Source: Bactericera cockerelli
Lineage: Eukaryota > Arthropoda > Insecta > Hemiptera > Triozidae
Reading direction: 5' to 3'
Assembly: GCA_024516035.1 (NCBI GenBank)
Contig: CM044965.1
Location: forward strand, 25,201,993-25,265,992
DNA length: 64,000 bases
Shown here: positions 61,101-63,833 of the stretch, piece after piece
How positions within the stretch are numbered: position 1 is the first letter of the stretch
How the letters are laid out: the number at the start of each line of letters is the position of its first letter
The notes under the pieces: generated by a model
Seen by the model: the letters and a program-made list of their open reading frames with translations, nothing else
Databases searched by the model: none
What the model was told of the DNA's origin: nothing
Position numbers and translations under genes: made by a program

Positions 61101-61416
61101 GGTCTACTCCCTGTTTATAGTCCCCCAGCCAGACTGTATAATCTGATATATGTAAGAATTTTGATTTATGTAATATTTATGTTCCAAATAAAGATTTATT
61201 TATTTTAGTATTATTTTTATTATAGGAATCAAAGGTATCGAAGTGGTGGAACACGAGTGGAAATTTGACAACCTCGGAGAAGAAGACATCAGTGGAAACA
61301 ACGGGAGTGAACTGAACAGCATGGCAGACTATCTGGCGAGGAAACATTTCGACCTAGTCATTAATATTCCACTGAGAAGCGGAGGTGTGAGACGGGTGTC
61401 TTCATTCATAACACAG
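23096..61416 (+). CDS. CAD: CAD (rudimentary): GATase-CPSase-MGS part, 21 exons, 3' end outside window
   Basis: Twenty-one exons join without frame conflict into 4302 nt (1434 codons). CAD is a cytosolic fusion enzyme of de novo pyrimidine synthesis; this part makes carbamoyl phosphate from glutamine, bicarbonate and two ATP. Residues 1-405 are the small-subunit-like glutaminase with Cys263 (GICLGHQ), His347 and Glu349 (SVQFHPEH). Residues 406 to about 1295 are the two CPSase halves, each with a pre-ATP-grasp fold and an ATP-grasp site. From about 1296 the MGS-like domain begins, which in known CAD binds UTP and PRPP. RRVSSF (Ser1429) matches the PKA-type site of mammalian CAD. Dihydroorotase and aspartate transcarbamylase should follow to the right. 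All introns are GT-AG. Many junctions carry tandem copies of themselves. Confidence 0.95.
23540..24250. repeat. SINE cluster in CAD intron 1
   Basis: 23540-23745 is a minus-strand tRNA-headed SINE (reverse head: GACCTCCGTGGTTCAGTGG and GGGTTCGAATCCC). 23800-24000 is another family (copies at 32530-32790 and 53884-54080). 24038-24250 is family 4 on the plus strand (GGTAGTCAAGTGGTTAACG head, GTTCGAATC box B). Confidence 0.7.
24256..24390 (+). mobile_element. TA-type MITE copy
   Basis: Contains GACGTTTTTGTAATACCTCT, GGCGCTAAGTCACGGATTGC and ends 'ctattaatttcgct'. It is diverged from the consensus copy at 33711-33841. A piece of SINE family 4 (24395-24480) follows. Confidence 0.75.
24487..24626 (-). 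mobile_element. TA-type MITE copy
   Basis: Reverse orientation: starts GGGGCGGAATTACTAGAC, ends ATCTATTAATTTCGCCCTA. About 138 bp with inverted ends. Positions 24640-25330 after it hold a GC-richer stretch, an 'aataaaacttgac' LINE-type tail and a small ORF without recognisable product. Confidence 0.8.
25537..25955 (-). repeat. Dispersed repeat plus 5S-derived SINE, reversed
   Basis: 25537-25735 matches the repeat at 190-312. 25745-25955 is a 5S-derived SINE (reverse: GCGTTGAATGCACCAGTTCT, AAGCAACGTTCAGCGATG, core, GTTAAATCC tail). Confidence 0.7.
26258..26325 (+). mobile_element. 3' end fragment of RTE-like LINE
   Basis: Encodes [15 protein letters not shown] and ends in (GAA)n, as does the LINE at 5174-8387. 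The preceding 26080-26250 resembles Helitron-like sequence (GAGATATCGG, CGGAGCACGGGTGAA). Confidence 0.4.
26349..26422 (+). repeat. tRNA-like SINE head
   Basis: CACTGTGGCCGAATAGTG and GGTTCGAATCCCAGTGCAG give A- and B-box-like parts. The body is not recognisable. Rejected as a tRNA gene because the anticodon arm cannot be folded convincingly. Confidence 0.4.
26430..26797 (+). repeat. Acceptor-side array of CAD exon 2, ~38 bp x 10
   Basis: The unit is pyrimidine-rich: CCGTTTCATTTCC then G/A-A/G-TGTTCCAATTCAATTCTC. The last unit reads TTTCATTTCCAG|TGTTCCAGAC, that is, the true acceptor plus the first bases of exon 2. The array therefore amplified the acceptor including exon bases. Earlier units mostly have GA or CA instead of AG. 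Confidence 0.85.
26791..26929 (+). CDS. CAD: CAD exon 2
   Basis: 139 nt, phase 1 to 2. Encodes [20 protein letters not shown] and [13 protein letters not shown], the most conserved stretch of the CPSase small subunit. Acceptor ATTTCCAG, donor CAA|GTGAGT. Confidence 0.95.
26926..26982 (+). repeat. Donor array of CAD exon 2, 20 bp x 3
   Basis: AAGTGAGTAGCGATAACTGC is repeated head to tail, giving three identical CAA|GTGAGT-like donors; the third unit is cut short. Confidence 0.9.
26990..27195 (-). repeat. SINE family 3, reversed
   Basis: Reverse tRNA-like head (GAGCTACC..., GGGTTTCGAACCC) at 27117-27195. The 3' end lies at 26990 (AATATCGCCTTATTTATAC). Confidence 0.75.
27305..27510 (+). repeat. 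SINE family 3, best copy
   Basis: The head GGGTAGCTCAGTGGTCAAG plus box B GGGTTCGAAACCC is tRNA-like. The tail 'gataacttgtcatg' (reverse sense) and 'ataatgggactc' end in ATTATTATTC. Head-to-head with the copy at 26990-27195. Confidence 0.8.
27521..27870 (+). repeat. Partial acceptor-side duplication of CAD exon 3 with inserted MITE
   Basis: ATATTTCTCTGAACTC follows an ATTCTCAG at 27510-27540 and recurs at 27847-27870 before the true acceptor CATTCTCAG. Between them lie a poly-T run (27637-27660) and a TA-type MITE at 27717-27843 (GGGCGGAATTAATAGAC to GTCTATTAATTCCGCCC). Confidence 0.6.
27871..28141 (+). CDS. CAD: CAD exon 3
   Basis: 271 nt, phase 2 to 0. Encodes [40 protein letters not shown] and HGVVGGRIV, the rest of the small-subunit barrel and linker. 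Donor AAG|GTAAGT. Confidence 0.95.
28205..28605 (+). repeat. SINEs in CAD intron 3 (families 5 and 3)
   Basis: 28211-28360 is family 5 (TTGATCGATAAGGCGGCGG head, GTTCAAGTCCC box B, GTTGTGATATCACG tail). 28425-28605 is family 3 (CCGGTAGCTCAGTGGTTAAG, GCGGGTTCGAAACCC). Confidence 0.75.
28899..29033 (+). CDS. CAD: CAD exon 4
   Basis: 135 nt, phase 0 to 0. Encodes [20 protein letters not shown] then KYNQLRCL and VVPWDHPIK. It starts the class-I glutamine amidotransferase fold: [12 protein letters not shown] is the first strand and nucleophile-loop support. Donor AAG|GTACTT. Confidence 0.95.
29041..29160 (+). repeat. SINE family 4 fragment at exon 4 donor
   Basis: Begins 8 bp after the donor with '...CCAGGTAGTGTAGGG' and GTTCGAATCCC, then the 'gtgcatgaatttttcctca' tail. 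The tRNA-like 5' half is missing. Confidence 0.65.
29157..29416 (+). mobile_element. Two TA-type MITEs in tandem
   Basis: 29157-29286 and 29287-29416 are consecutive copies (each GACGTTTTTGTAATACCTCT ... GTCTATTAATTCCGCCC) sharing 'ttaagccgtaataatt' at their borders. Confidence 0.85.
29417..29850. mobile_element. Third MITE split by a family 2 SINE
   Basis: The left MITE part is 29417-29433 and the right part 29740-29850 (TTTGTAATACCTCTGTGGCG onward). Between them lies a reverse-strand family 2 SINE (29434-29739) with a clear tRNA-like head (reverse: CAGTGGTTAAGCACTCG, CGGGTTCGAACCC) and a T-rich left end. A piece of SINE family 4 follows (29855-29940). Confidence 0.8.
30023..30213 (+). CDS. 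CAD: CAD exon 5 (glutaminase nucleophile)
   Basis: 191 nt, phase 0 to 2. Encodes [16 protein letters not shown] and [17 protein letters not shown]. Cys263 in GICLGHQ is the nucleophile that hydrolyses glutamine. Donor GAA|GTGAGT. Confidence 0.95.
30286..30415 (+). mobile_element. TA-type MITE copy
   Basis: GGGCGGAATCAATAGACG to GTCTATTAATTCCGCCC, about 130 bp, inside the exon 5 donor array. Confidence 0.85.
30421..30607. mobile_element. Small TIR element (GGTATGCAGAG)
   Basis: Starts GGTATGCAGAGTCC and ends GTCTCTGCATACC, an 11-13 bp inverted repeat around 187 bp of non-coding sequence. It directly follows the MITE. No clear target duplication. Confidence 0.6.
31116..31468 (+). pseudogene. 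LINE reverse transcriptase C-terminal fragment
   Basis: Encodes [20 protein letters not shown], a W.WRR motif and [14 protein letters not shown], the region after the catalytic core in RTE-like LINE proteins (compare YGLESAVLT and [10 protein letters not shown] in the element at 5174-8387). Truncated at the 5' side. A 5S-derived SINE follows at 31495-31710. Confidence 0.75.
31495..31710 (+). repeat. 5S-derived SINE
   Basis: TCGTTGAATACACCGGTTCT, AAGTTAAGCAACGTCC and TTAGGACTTGGATG are clear 5S rRNA-like blocks. The shared core and 'gaccatacagttgaa' tail follow. Confidence 0.8.
31928..32055. mobile_element. Diverged MITE
   Basis: Starts AGGGTGAAATTAATAGACA, ends 'tattaactttggccttaa', with the 'agaggtattacaa' segment inside; an older copy of the 130-bp family. 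From 32056 to 33700 I see AT-rich sequence, a SINE-like piece (32530-32790) and no exon. Confidence 0.55.
33711..33841 (+). mobile_element. TA-type MITE, consensus-like copy
   Basis: GGGCGAAATTAATAGACG to GTCTATTAATTCCGCCC with TTAA on both sides. TIRs of about 18 bp. TTAA or TA as target duplication cannot be separated. Directly after it, a 50-bp segment (GGTGACACTCATAT) is present twice upstream of exon 6. Confidence 0.85.
33982..34167 (+). CDS. CAD: CAD exon 6
   Basis: 186 nt, phase 2 to 2. Encodes [24 protein letters not shown] and [16 protein letters not shown], the amidotransferase region between the nucleophile and the His-Glu pair. Acceptor TATTTCAG, donor CAG|GTAAAT. Confidence 0.95.
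34262..34738. repeat. LINE-type 3' tails
   Basis: 34262-34460 on the minus strand (reverse: GGCAATAACTCCGCCCTTTA) and 34520-34738 on the plus strand (GGGTTGGGTGGAAGAGATTG, AATAAAGCTT, then about 45 A). Similar tails: 4100-4292, 45616-45680, 59085-59285. Confidence 0.65.
34936..35122 (+). CDS. CAD: CAD exon 7 (glutaminase His-Glu)
   Basis: 187 nt, phase 2 to 0. Encodes [20 protein letters not shown]; His347 and Glu349 complete the catalytic triad with Cys263. Its end (SFETPKK) is the linker to the CPSase domain. Donor AAG|GTGAGT. Confidence 0.95.
35085..35560 (+). repeat. Donor array of CAD exon 7, 3 copies
   Basis: The exon end GAACAGCTCATCGCCGAGTC ... CCTAAAAAG|GTGAGTC recurs at about 35367-35420 and 35498-35555 (one has AACGTGAGT). 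Copies 2 and 3 share a ~131-bp unit. A dispersed repeat (35155-35290), also at 60893-61137, separates the exon from copy 2. Confidence 0.85.
37146..39997. mobile_element. Nested TIR element (CCCAGACGGCAC)
   Basis: Starts CCCAGACGGCACATAAGG, ends TTTCTGTGCCGTCTGGG; GTTGTACT lies just outside both ends (with two extra bases at the left). Subterminal CTTGTAAAAATAAGCTTTA motifs occur in both ends. The termini resemble those of the host element, so both belong to one superfamily. Inside: minisatellite fragment (38222-38300), a ~130-bp tandem repeat (38430-38780) and core-SINE pieces (39050-39270). No transposase. Confidence 0.75.
38430..38780. repeat. Tandem repeat, ~130 bp x 3
   Basis: The unit contains CTCAGGCTGAGTGAGGTGAA, GGGTAGCTGGTACTATTCCC and 'aaataaatctgttctctg'. 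It appears to be an amplified piece of SINE family A. Confidence 0.8.
40018..40437 (+). mobile_element. Helitron-like element with inserted SINE
   Basis: Starts TCTCTATTATATAAAACTC after an A and ends TTTTAGCTAG before a T, fitting Helitron rules (TC start, CTAG end, A|T insertion). SINE family 4 occupies about 40177-40380. The second copy is 43449-43871. Confidence 0.6.
42196..42395 (-). repeat. SINE family 4, reversed
   Basis: Reverse: CTGGTAATCCAGGTAGCG head fragment, TTCGAAGCCC, GGTAGAAAATGCTTTGAGC tail. It lies between the two large TIR elements. Positions 42545-42681 are the A-rich side of a reversed LINE tail into which copy 2 inserted (the tail resumes at 45616). Confidence 0.7.
42682..45615. 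mobile_element. TIR element copy 2 (CCCAGACAGCAC), uninterrupted
   Basis: 2.93 kb, termini as in copy 1. It contains the Helitron-like element (43449-43871) and the same 5S-like remnant (44020-44105). It lacks the nested element. No transposase or long ORF. Confidence 0.85.
45676..45989 (+). repeat. Acceptor-side array of CAD exon 8, 16 bp x ~19
   Basis: Unit CATTATCTCTGTTATT (some TTCTT). The last units read CATCTTCTCTGTTCGTCCCAG and end exactly at the exon 8 acceptor, so the polypyrimidine tract itself is the repeat. Confidence 0.9.
45990..46190 (+). CDS. CAD: CAD exon 8 (CPSase begins)
   Basis: 201 nt, phase 0. Encodes [20 protein letters not shown] and [20 protein letters not shown], the pre-ATP-grasp fold of the first CPSase half. 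Donor CAG|GTAAGG. Confidence 0.95.
46833..46940 (+). CDS. CAD: CAD exon 9
   Basis: 108 nt, phase 0. Encodes [20 protein letters not shown]. The donor CAG|GTAAGT is followed 24 bp later by a second ATCAG|GTAAAC. An RT-like scrap ([10 protein letters not shown]) lies just beyond, at 46976-47030. Confidence 0.95.
46976..47030 (+). pseudogene. Tiny reverse-transcriptase relic
   Basis: Encodes [14 protein letters not shown], resembling the A motif (K-A-F-D-R-V) of non-LTR reverse transcriptases. Nothing else of the element is recognisable. Confidence 0.35.
47429..47554 (+). CDS. CAD: CAD exon 10
   Basis: 126 nt, phase 0. Encodes [20 protein letters not shown] and [16 protein letters not shown], the start of the first ATP-grasp domain. 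Donor GAG|GTGAGA. Confidence 0.95.
47540..47880 (+). repeat. Donor array of CAD exon 10, ~138 bp x 2.5
   Basis: AGAGGTGAGATTGTC followed by TTAGCGCGGCGGTCTACGAA recurs at about 47690 and 47827. Each later copy is preceded by a diverged exon end (GTGTGTAGC.. for GTGTACAGC). T-runs occur within each unit. 47909-48100 is a reversed SINE family A piece. Confidence 0.8.
48360..48500 (+). pseudogene. Displaced copy of CAD exon 15 acceptor and 5' end, in intron 10
   Basis: TTTTTTTTTCAG|GACTATCAATCGACAAGCTC through 'accaagatagacagg' repeats the start of exon 15, then diverges to GTGGTGCACCGCGCCG. It sits 5 kb upstream of the real exon and shares its downstream part with the copy at 52690. The reading frame does not continue, so it is a decoy or relic. 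Confidence 0.85.
48536..48757 (+). CDS. CAD: CAD exon 11 (first ATP-grasp site)
   Basis: 222 nt, phase 0. Encodes [20 protein letters not shown] (glycine-rich ATP loop) and [19 protein letters not shown]. Donor ACG|GTGAGT, the first of twelve near-identical donors. Confidence 0.95.
48740..49035 (+). repeat. Donor array of CAD exon 11, 25 bp x 11
   Basis: ACGACAATTGTATCACG|GTGAGTGT starts at 48741, 48766, 48791 and every 25 bp to 48991: eleven perfect units, then a degenerate one at 49016. Each contains the last ~17 exon bases and a full GTGAGT donor. The perfection implies very recent expansion or active homogenisation. Confidence 0.95.
49340..49745 (-). pseudogene. LINE polyprotein C-terminal fragment, frameshifted
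   Basis: On the minus strand, [19 protein letters not shown] and [16 protein letters not shown] lie in one frame, then [14 protein letters not shown] in another. This 'DPTvRFE...IY...IP...Y...V.GL..GsRGai' series occurs at the C-terminus of some non-LTR retrotransposon proteins. A frameshift separates the halves. Confidence 0.6.
49823..50026 (+). CDS. CAD: CAD exon 12
   Basis: 204 nt, phase 0. Encodes [20 protein letters not shown], then GECNIQYAV and DYYIIE, part of the first ATP-grasp active site (the Glu-rich end binds metal with exon 13's EVNAR). Donor GAG|GTAAGT. Confidence 0.95.
49966..50600 (+). repeat. Donor array of CAD exon 12, 89 bp x 7
   Basis: Unit starts (GGGCGAG) at 49966, 50055, 50144, 50233, 50331 (9 extra bp before it), 50420 and 50509. 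Each unit has 61 exon bases, the GAG|GTAAGT donor and 28 intron bases CTTTCCCGGCCCCACTCAGG-type, which resemble the shared SINE core. A diverged copy is displaced to 51442-51570 in intron 13. Confidence 0.95.
50690..50993 (+). repeat. Acceptor-side array of CAD exon 13, ~31 bp x 9
   Basis: Unit ACCCCTTCATTTTATCTCTC plus 'atattaaaa'. The final unit ends TTTTATCTTCCCAG at the exon 13 acceptor. As at exon 8, the pyrimidine tract is the repeat. Confidence 0.9.
50994..51212 (+). CDS. CAD: CAD exon 13
   Basis: 219 nt, phase 0. Encodes [20 protein letters not shown], then [10 protein letters not shown] and [15 protein letters not shown], the end of the first ATP-grasp domain ([20 protein letters not shown] is near-invariant in CPSases). 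Donor AAG|GTAAGA. Confidence 0.95.
51192..51380 (+). repeat. Donor array of CAD exon 13, 42 bp x 4 (in frame)
   Basis: GTATCTACCAAG|GTAAGRAATGAG starts at 51201, 51243, 51285 and 51327, with a broken fifth near 51372. The unit is 14 codons and the exon frame reads through all units ([12 protein letters not shown] pattern) to a stop at 51384. Downstream donor use would add 14-residue repeats without a frameshift. Confidence 0.95.
51661..51862 (-). repeat. SINE family 4, reversed, full
   Basis: Reverse: GTGCACTGGTAGTCAAGTGG head, GGTTCGAATCCC box B, GGTAGAAAATGCTTTGAGC body. One of the best copies in the window. Confidence 0.8.
51947..52142 (+). CDS. CAD: CAD exon 14
   Basis: 196 nt, phase 0 to 1. 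Encodes [20 protein letters not shown] and [16 protein letters not shown], entering the CPSase oligomerisation domain. Donor ATG|GTAAAA. Confidence 0.95.
52361..52510 (-). mobile_element. Helitron-like fragment
   Basis: Reverse strand ends GCCGGGTCTTAGCTAG followed by T; shares 'gaggacatagtcagcc' with 40018-40437 reversed. A (CTATA)n microsatellite lies at 52571-52637. Confidence 0.5.
52571..52637. repeat. (CTATA)n microsatellite
   Basis: About 13 repeats of ACTAT upstream of the exon 15 pseudo-copy. Confidence 0.95.
52680..53330 (+). pseudogene. Copy of CAD exon 15 acceptor region, split by a LINE tail
   Basis: TACTTTTCAG|GACTGTCAATCGACAAG starts at 52691 and runs to 'gtattcaaatta'. After 52769-53265 (a reversed poly-A LINE or SINE tail flanked by CAAATTACTT-like repeats) it resumes TTTGAAGTCCCATTTGGAC as at 48460. 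It is therefore the same duplication unit as 48360-48500. Positions 53345-53495 are SINE family 5. Confidence 0.75.
53531..53730 (+). CDS. CAD: CAD exon 15
   Basis: 200 nt, phase 1 to 0. Encodes [20 protein letters not shown] and [20 protein letters not shown], the helical oligomerisation domain. Acceptor TTCTTTTCAG, donor ATG|GTGAGT. Confidence 0.95.
53884..54500. repeat. SINE fragments in CAD intron 15
   Basis: 53884-54080 (family also at 23800-24000; GAATCGAACCC end), 54075-54190 (family 5 reversed) and 54420-54500 (tail of family 4). Confidence 0.6.
54535..54962 (+). CDS. CAD: CAD exon 16 (second CPSase half begins)
   Basis: 428 nt, phase 0 to 2, the longest CAD exon here. Encodes [45 protein letters not shown] and [15 protein letters not shown], the second pre-ATP-grasp fold. 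Donor CAG|GTAGGT. Confidence 0.95.
55754..55998 (+). repeat. 5S-derived SINE, full length
   Basis: GCGCGTTGAATGCATCGGTT, GAAGTTAAGCAACGCCCAG, the core CCCAGGCTGGGTGAG, the 'gaccatgaagttaaaagcg' tail and A-run. The best single copy of this family. 54963-55740 before it shows nothing recognisable. Confidence 0.85.
56020..56345 (+). repeat. Acceptor array of CAD exon 17, 6 copies
   Basis: CAG|ACAGAACGC occurs near 56034, 56074, 56114 (ACAAAACGC), 56188, 56265 and the true 56329. Copies 3 and 4 extend to 'aagcacctc', matching the exon's 'tgggcacctc'. Units are spaced 40-77 bp and contain 'gtttctttgttaattta'. The last is the real acceptor. Confidence 0.85.
56329..56563 (+). CDS. CAD: CAD exon 17 (second ATP-grasp site)
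   Basis: 235 nt, phase 2 to 0. Encodes [20 protein letters not shown] and [20 protein letters not shown], the glycine/serine ATP loop of the second half, which phosphorylates carbamate. Donor CAG|GTGAGT. Confidence 0.95.
56767..57031 (+). CDS. CAD: CAD exon 18
   Basis: 265 nt, phase 0 to 1. Encodes [20 protein letters not shown] and [20 protein letters not shown], core of the second ATP-grasp domain. Donor CAG|GTACAC. Confidence 0.95.
57425..58165 (+). repeat. Acceptor array of CAD exon 19, 4 decoy copies
   Basis: Decoys begin (CAG|GGYCGTTYAACATGCAACTG) near 57504, 57727, 57882 and 58032; the real exon is at 58364. Each decoy keeps about 60 exon bases up to 'gaatgtaacgt' and then jumps to 'tactatggcaac', a later exon-like phrase. 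Between them: 'tttccatgacaacacgattg'. A 45-60 bp upstream tract with its CAG is copied too. Confidence 0.9.
58364..58630 (+). CDS. CAD: CAD exon 19
   Basis: 267 nt, phase 1 to 1. Encodes [38 protein letters not shown] and [20 protein letters not shown], the end of the second ATP-grasp domain with the metal-binding ECNVR. Donor CTG|GTAAGT. Confidence 0.95.
58641..58880 (+). mobile_element. Helitron-like non-autonomous element, 240 bp
   Basis: Begins TCTCTATGTATAAAAC after A and ends GCACGGGCGAACGGCTAG before T. The GC-rich 3' end can form a short hairpin (GCCGTT...AACGGC). It starts only 10 bp from the exon 19 donor. These are standard Helitron end rules. Confidence 0.75.
59085..59600. repeat. 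LINE-type tail (reversed) and 5S-derived SINE
   Basis: 59085-59285 is a reversed tail (GGGCGGGGTTATTGCC). 59367-59600 is a 5S-derived SINE with AAGTTCAGCAACGTC, TTTGGATGGACCATTC (5S-like box C region) and the core. Confidence 0.7.
59811..60035 (+). CDS. CAD: CAD exon 20 (MGS-like domain begins)
   Basis: 225 nt, phase 1 to 1. Encodes [20 protein letters not shown], then [19 protein letters not shown] and [13 protein letters not shown]. The SGTADFY phrase matches the methylglyoxal-synthase-like allosteric fold. Donor AAG|GTAAAC. Confidence 0.95.
60410..61137. repeat. Repeat cluster in CAD intron 20
   Basis: 60410-60620 SINE family 2 body (+). 60625-60812 SINE family 3 (-). 60893-61137 is the repeat also seen at 35155-35290 (GATGGTAGCCAGACAGTGGA), ending in three reversed copies of the 40-bp minisatellite. 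60060-60400 shows nothing recognisable. Confidence 0.75.
61226..61416 (+). CDS. CAD: CAD exon 21
   Basis: 191 nt, phase 1 to 0. Encodes [40 protein letters not shown] and RRVSSFITQ. Ser1429 in RRVS corresponds to the PKA site (Ser1406) of mammalian CAD. Donor CAG|GTAACA. This is the last complete CAD exon in the window. Confidence 0.95.
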
Positions 61417-62015
61417 GTAACAGGAAACATTAGAGTAACATTTCAGGAAACTGAACAGCATGGTAGACTATCTGGCCAGGAAACATTTCGACTTGGTCAT
61501 TAATATTCCTCTGAGAAGCGGAGGTGTGAGACGGGTGTCTTCATTCATAACACAGGTAACAGGAAACAATAAACAGGAAACATTAGAGTAACATTACAGG
61601 AAACTGAACAGCATGGCAGACTATCTGGCCAGGAAACATTTCGACCTTTTCATTAATATTCCTCTGAGAAGCGGAGGTGTGAGACGGGTGTCTTCATTCA
61701 TAACACAGGTAACAGGAAACAATATACAGGAAATATTAGGGTGACATTACAGGAAACTGAACAGCATGGCAGACTATCTGGTCAGGAAACATTTCGACTT
61801 GGTCATTAATATTCCTCTGAGAAGCGGAGGTGTGAGACGGGTGTCTTCATTCATAACACAGGTAACAGGAAACAATAAACAGGAAACATTAGGGTAATAC
61901 TACAGGAAACTGAACAGAACTGAACAGCATGGCAGACTATCTGGCCAGGAAACATTCCGACCTGTGGTCATTAATATTCCTCGGAGGTTTAAATTGTTTC
62001 CATAACACAGGTAAC
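61310..62015 (+). repeat. Donor array of CAD exon 21, ~150 bp x 5
   Basis: Donors (ACACAG|GTAACAGG) follow 61416, 61556, 61708, 61861 and 62010. Each repeat holds about 110 exon bases (GAACTGAACAGCATGGCAGA onward), the donor and ~40 intron bases. The last is eroded. Each downstream copy is preceded by ACATTACAG or a similar acceptor-like end, so each could define a complete mini-exon, but not in the conserved frame. Confidence 0.95.
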
Positions 62016-62348
62016 AGGATAAAACATCAAAACCTAGTAAAAAAAAAACTTTCCCCTTCCATTTACATCGGTTTGTGTTTTAGCATTTTTCAAAATTTTA
62101 ATCCGTACTGTAGATATTTCGAGTGGCTCCTTTTTTTGGCGGACCCTGTATGATAAACACCGTATGATTTCTGGGCACCTGTATCAATATGTTAACGGGT
62201 TATCCTTATCTTAAGGCTGGTTATCAATGTGATAGACAGTATAACAAAATTTGCATTCTTGTAGGTACATTTATTACCAGTAGGTAGTTCATTGTGTGGA
62301 CATTGGTATCACCCGTCAGAATAGCGTTCAAAGTATGTAGGCTAGCAC

Positions 62349-63016
62349 GTCGATGCGCGATGGCACGTTGAACACACCAGTTCTCATTGTGTCACTGAAG
62401 TTAAGCAACGTCCACCGCGGTGTAGGACTTGGATAGGTGACCATTCAAATTCGAACCCTCGTGATGCTGACTGGCTATTCCCGACCCTGCACGGGCTTAA
62501 GAGGTTAATTTAAAGTAGCTAGTTTGTGAGTTTTTTTTATCAATTTTTTACCTATTGATATTTATTTTCATTTTATTTTTGACATTTTACAAATATACAA
62601 ATAAAGAATCGTAAGTAGGTATTGCAATTATTTATTTGTATTTTTTTTTTATTTTTTATTCATCTTTACATTATTTGGCCTTATTTGATATTCTTTTGTG
62701 TACTTTTCTTTTTACTTATAACTGTGATATACCTATTTTGTGATATTTTTAATGATTATTTTGCAACCTAGGTTTTGTCATATTGATTTTATTTGTTTTC
62801 TGTGTGTATATAGAGCTTGGCGCGTGAATATACACCCGTTCTGCGGGCGTTTATTATTATTATTCTTATTATTATTACTTCCTAGATATTTTAATATTAG
62901 AAATCGGAAGAATTGTTTTTGTAAAAAAAAAATAAAAAAAAAAACCCCGCCGTGATATGACCCTGCAGTTGAAAGCGACGTTAAACCAAAAAAAAAAAAA
63001 AAAAAAAAAAAAAAAA
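62349..63016 (+). repeat. 5S-derived SINE split by an insertion
   Basis: The head and core are at 62349-62535 (GGCACGTTGAACACACCAGT, AAGTTAAGCAACGTCC, GGACTTGGATAGGTGACC: the clearest 5S-like copy). The tail 'gatatgaccctgcagttga' and A-run are at 62945-63016. An AT-rich insert lies between. Confidence 0.75.
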
Positions 63017-63091
63017 CATAACAATCATCAATCAACGAAATAAATAAAAATGAAATCATATATTGTATGTAAAAATATAATAAAAGTATAA

Positions 63092-63228
63092 TTGACTTCA
63101 TGAGTAAAAGTTTCACTGTAAATGCTGCCAGATTGTGGAATCAGCTTCCAGAGGAACTCAGAGTCTTGGAAAGTCGTACGTTATTTAAGATGAAATCAAA
63201 GGAATACATTTTTGCATTGGATCAGTGA
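63092..63228 (+). pseudogene. C-terminal fragment of a CR1/jockey-type LINE protein
   Basis: Encodes FTVNAARLWNQLPEELRVLE and SRTLFKMKSKEYIFALDQ then stop. 'ArLWN.LPeelR...s...FK.k.k..l' is the usual end of this reverse-transcriptase type. The following 63250-63600 (T-runs, GAATGCCGTTGGCATTAGCA, then AATAAAACTTGATTGAA and a TAA-repeat end) is its likely 3' UTR. Similar tails lie at 24930-25130 and 46280-46345 (-). Confidence 0.7.
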
Positions 63229-63808
63229 TACTGTATATATGTTGTATTGTATAATTGTGTAGCCCTCCTTTTTTTTTTTTTTTTTTTTTTCTTCTTCCCC
63301 CTTTTTTTTTAACCCCCCCCCCCCCATCCCATTAACCCATATTTTATTTTATTTTTCTTCTTTTATGTATATAGTTTATTTTATTTTTCTTCTTCTATTT
63401 TTTTTTTTTTTTTTTTTTGTAACTTAAATTGTCTTCTTTTTTTTTTTCTCTCTTTTATCTTTTTTTTTTATCAAGGGTGGTGCGGAAGAGAATGCCGTTG
63501 GCATTAGCACCGCCCTTGATCAAGTTTTGTTTTCTTAATTTTATTATCTATGTGTGTATATATTTTATGTCATTATTTTGTAAATAAAACTTGATTGAAT
63601 TTGTTTAATAATAATAATAATAATAATAAAATTTCGTCAATAAATTTGCTATTTTAATTTAAATAAAAAGTGTGATGTCTAGCCCACTGTGTCATAGTTA
63701 ATGACATGTGCTGGGCTAGATCATGTATTAAGTGTCTTATCGGTTAATTTGTTTATACTCTTTTTTCCTCCAATTTTTTCTCACCAACTCTACCTCTGTG
63801 GTTTCCCA

Positions 63809-63833
63809 GGGCTATCGCACCCGGCGGCTGGAT
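63809..63833 (+). pseudogene. CAD: Copy of the CAD exon 22 acceptor and 5' end
   Basis: GTTTCCCAG|GGCTATCGCACCCGGCGG encodes GYRTRRL, which follows exon 21's product in known CAD. It breaks off after 23 bases into unrelated 'ttcttattattatta' sequence. The upstream phrase CAACTCTACCTCTGTGGTTT recurs at 63946-63968, as in the other acceptor-side arrays. The functional exon 22 is expected just right of the window. Confidence 0.75.

Noticed and set aside
23096..61416. Bacterial carAB operon or contamination
   Set aside because: The sequence is split by GT-AG introns with eukaryotic repeats, and glutaminase and synthetase are fused in one frame.
62370..62460. 5S rRNA gene
   Set aside because: Clear 5S-like blocks, but only the 5' part is kept and a SINE core and tail follow.
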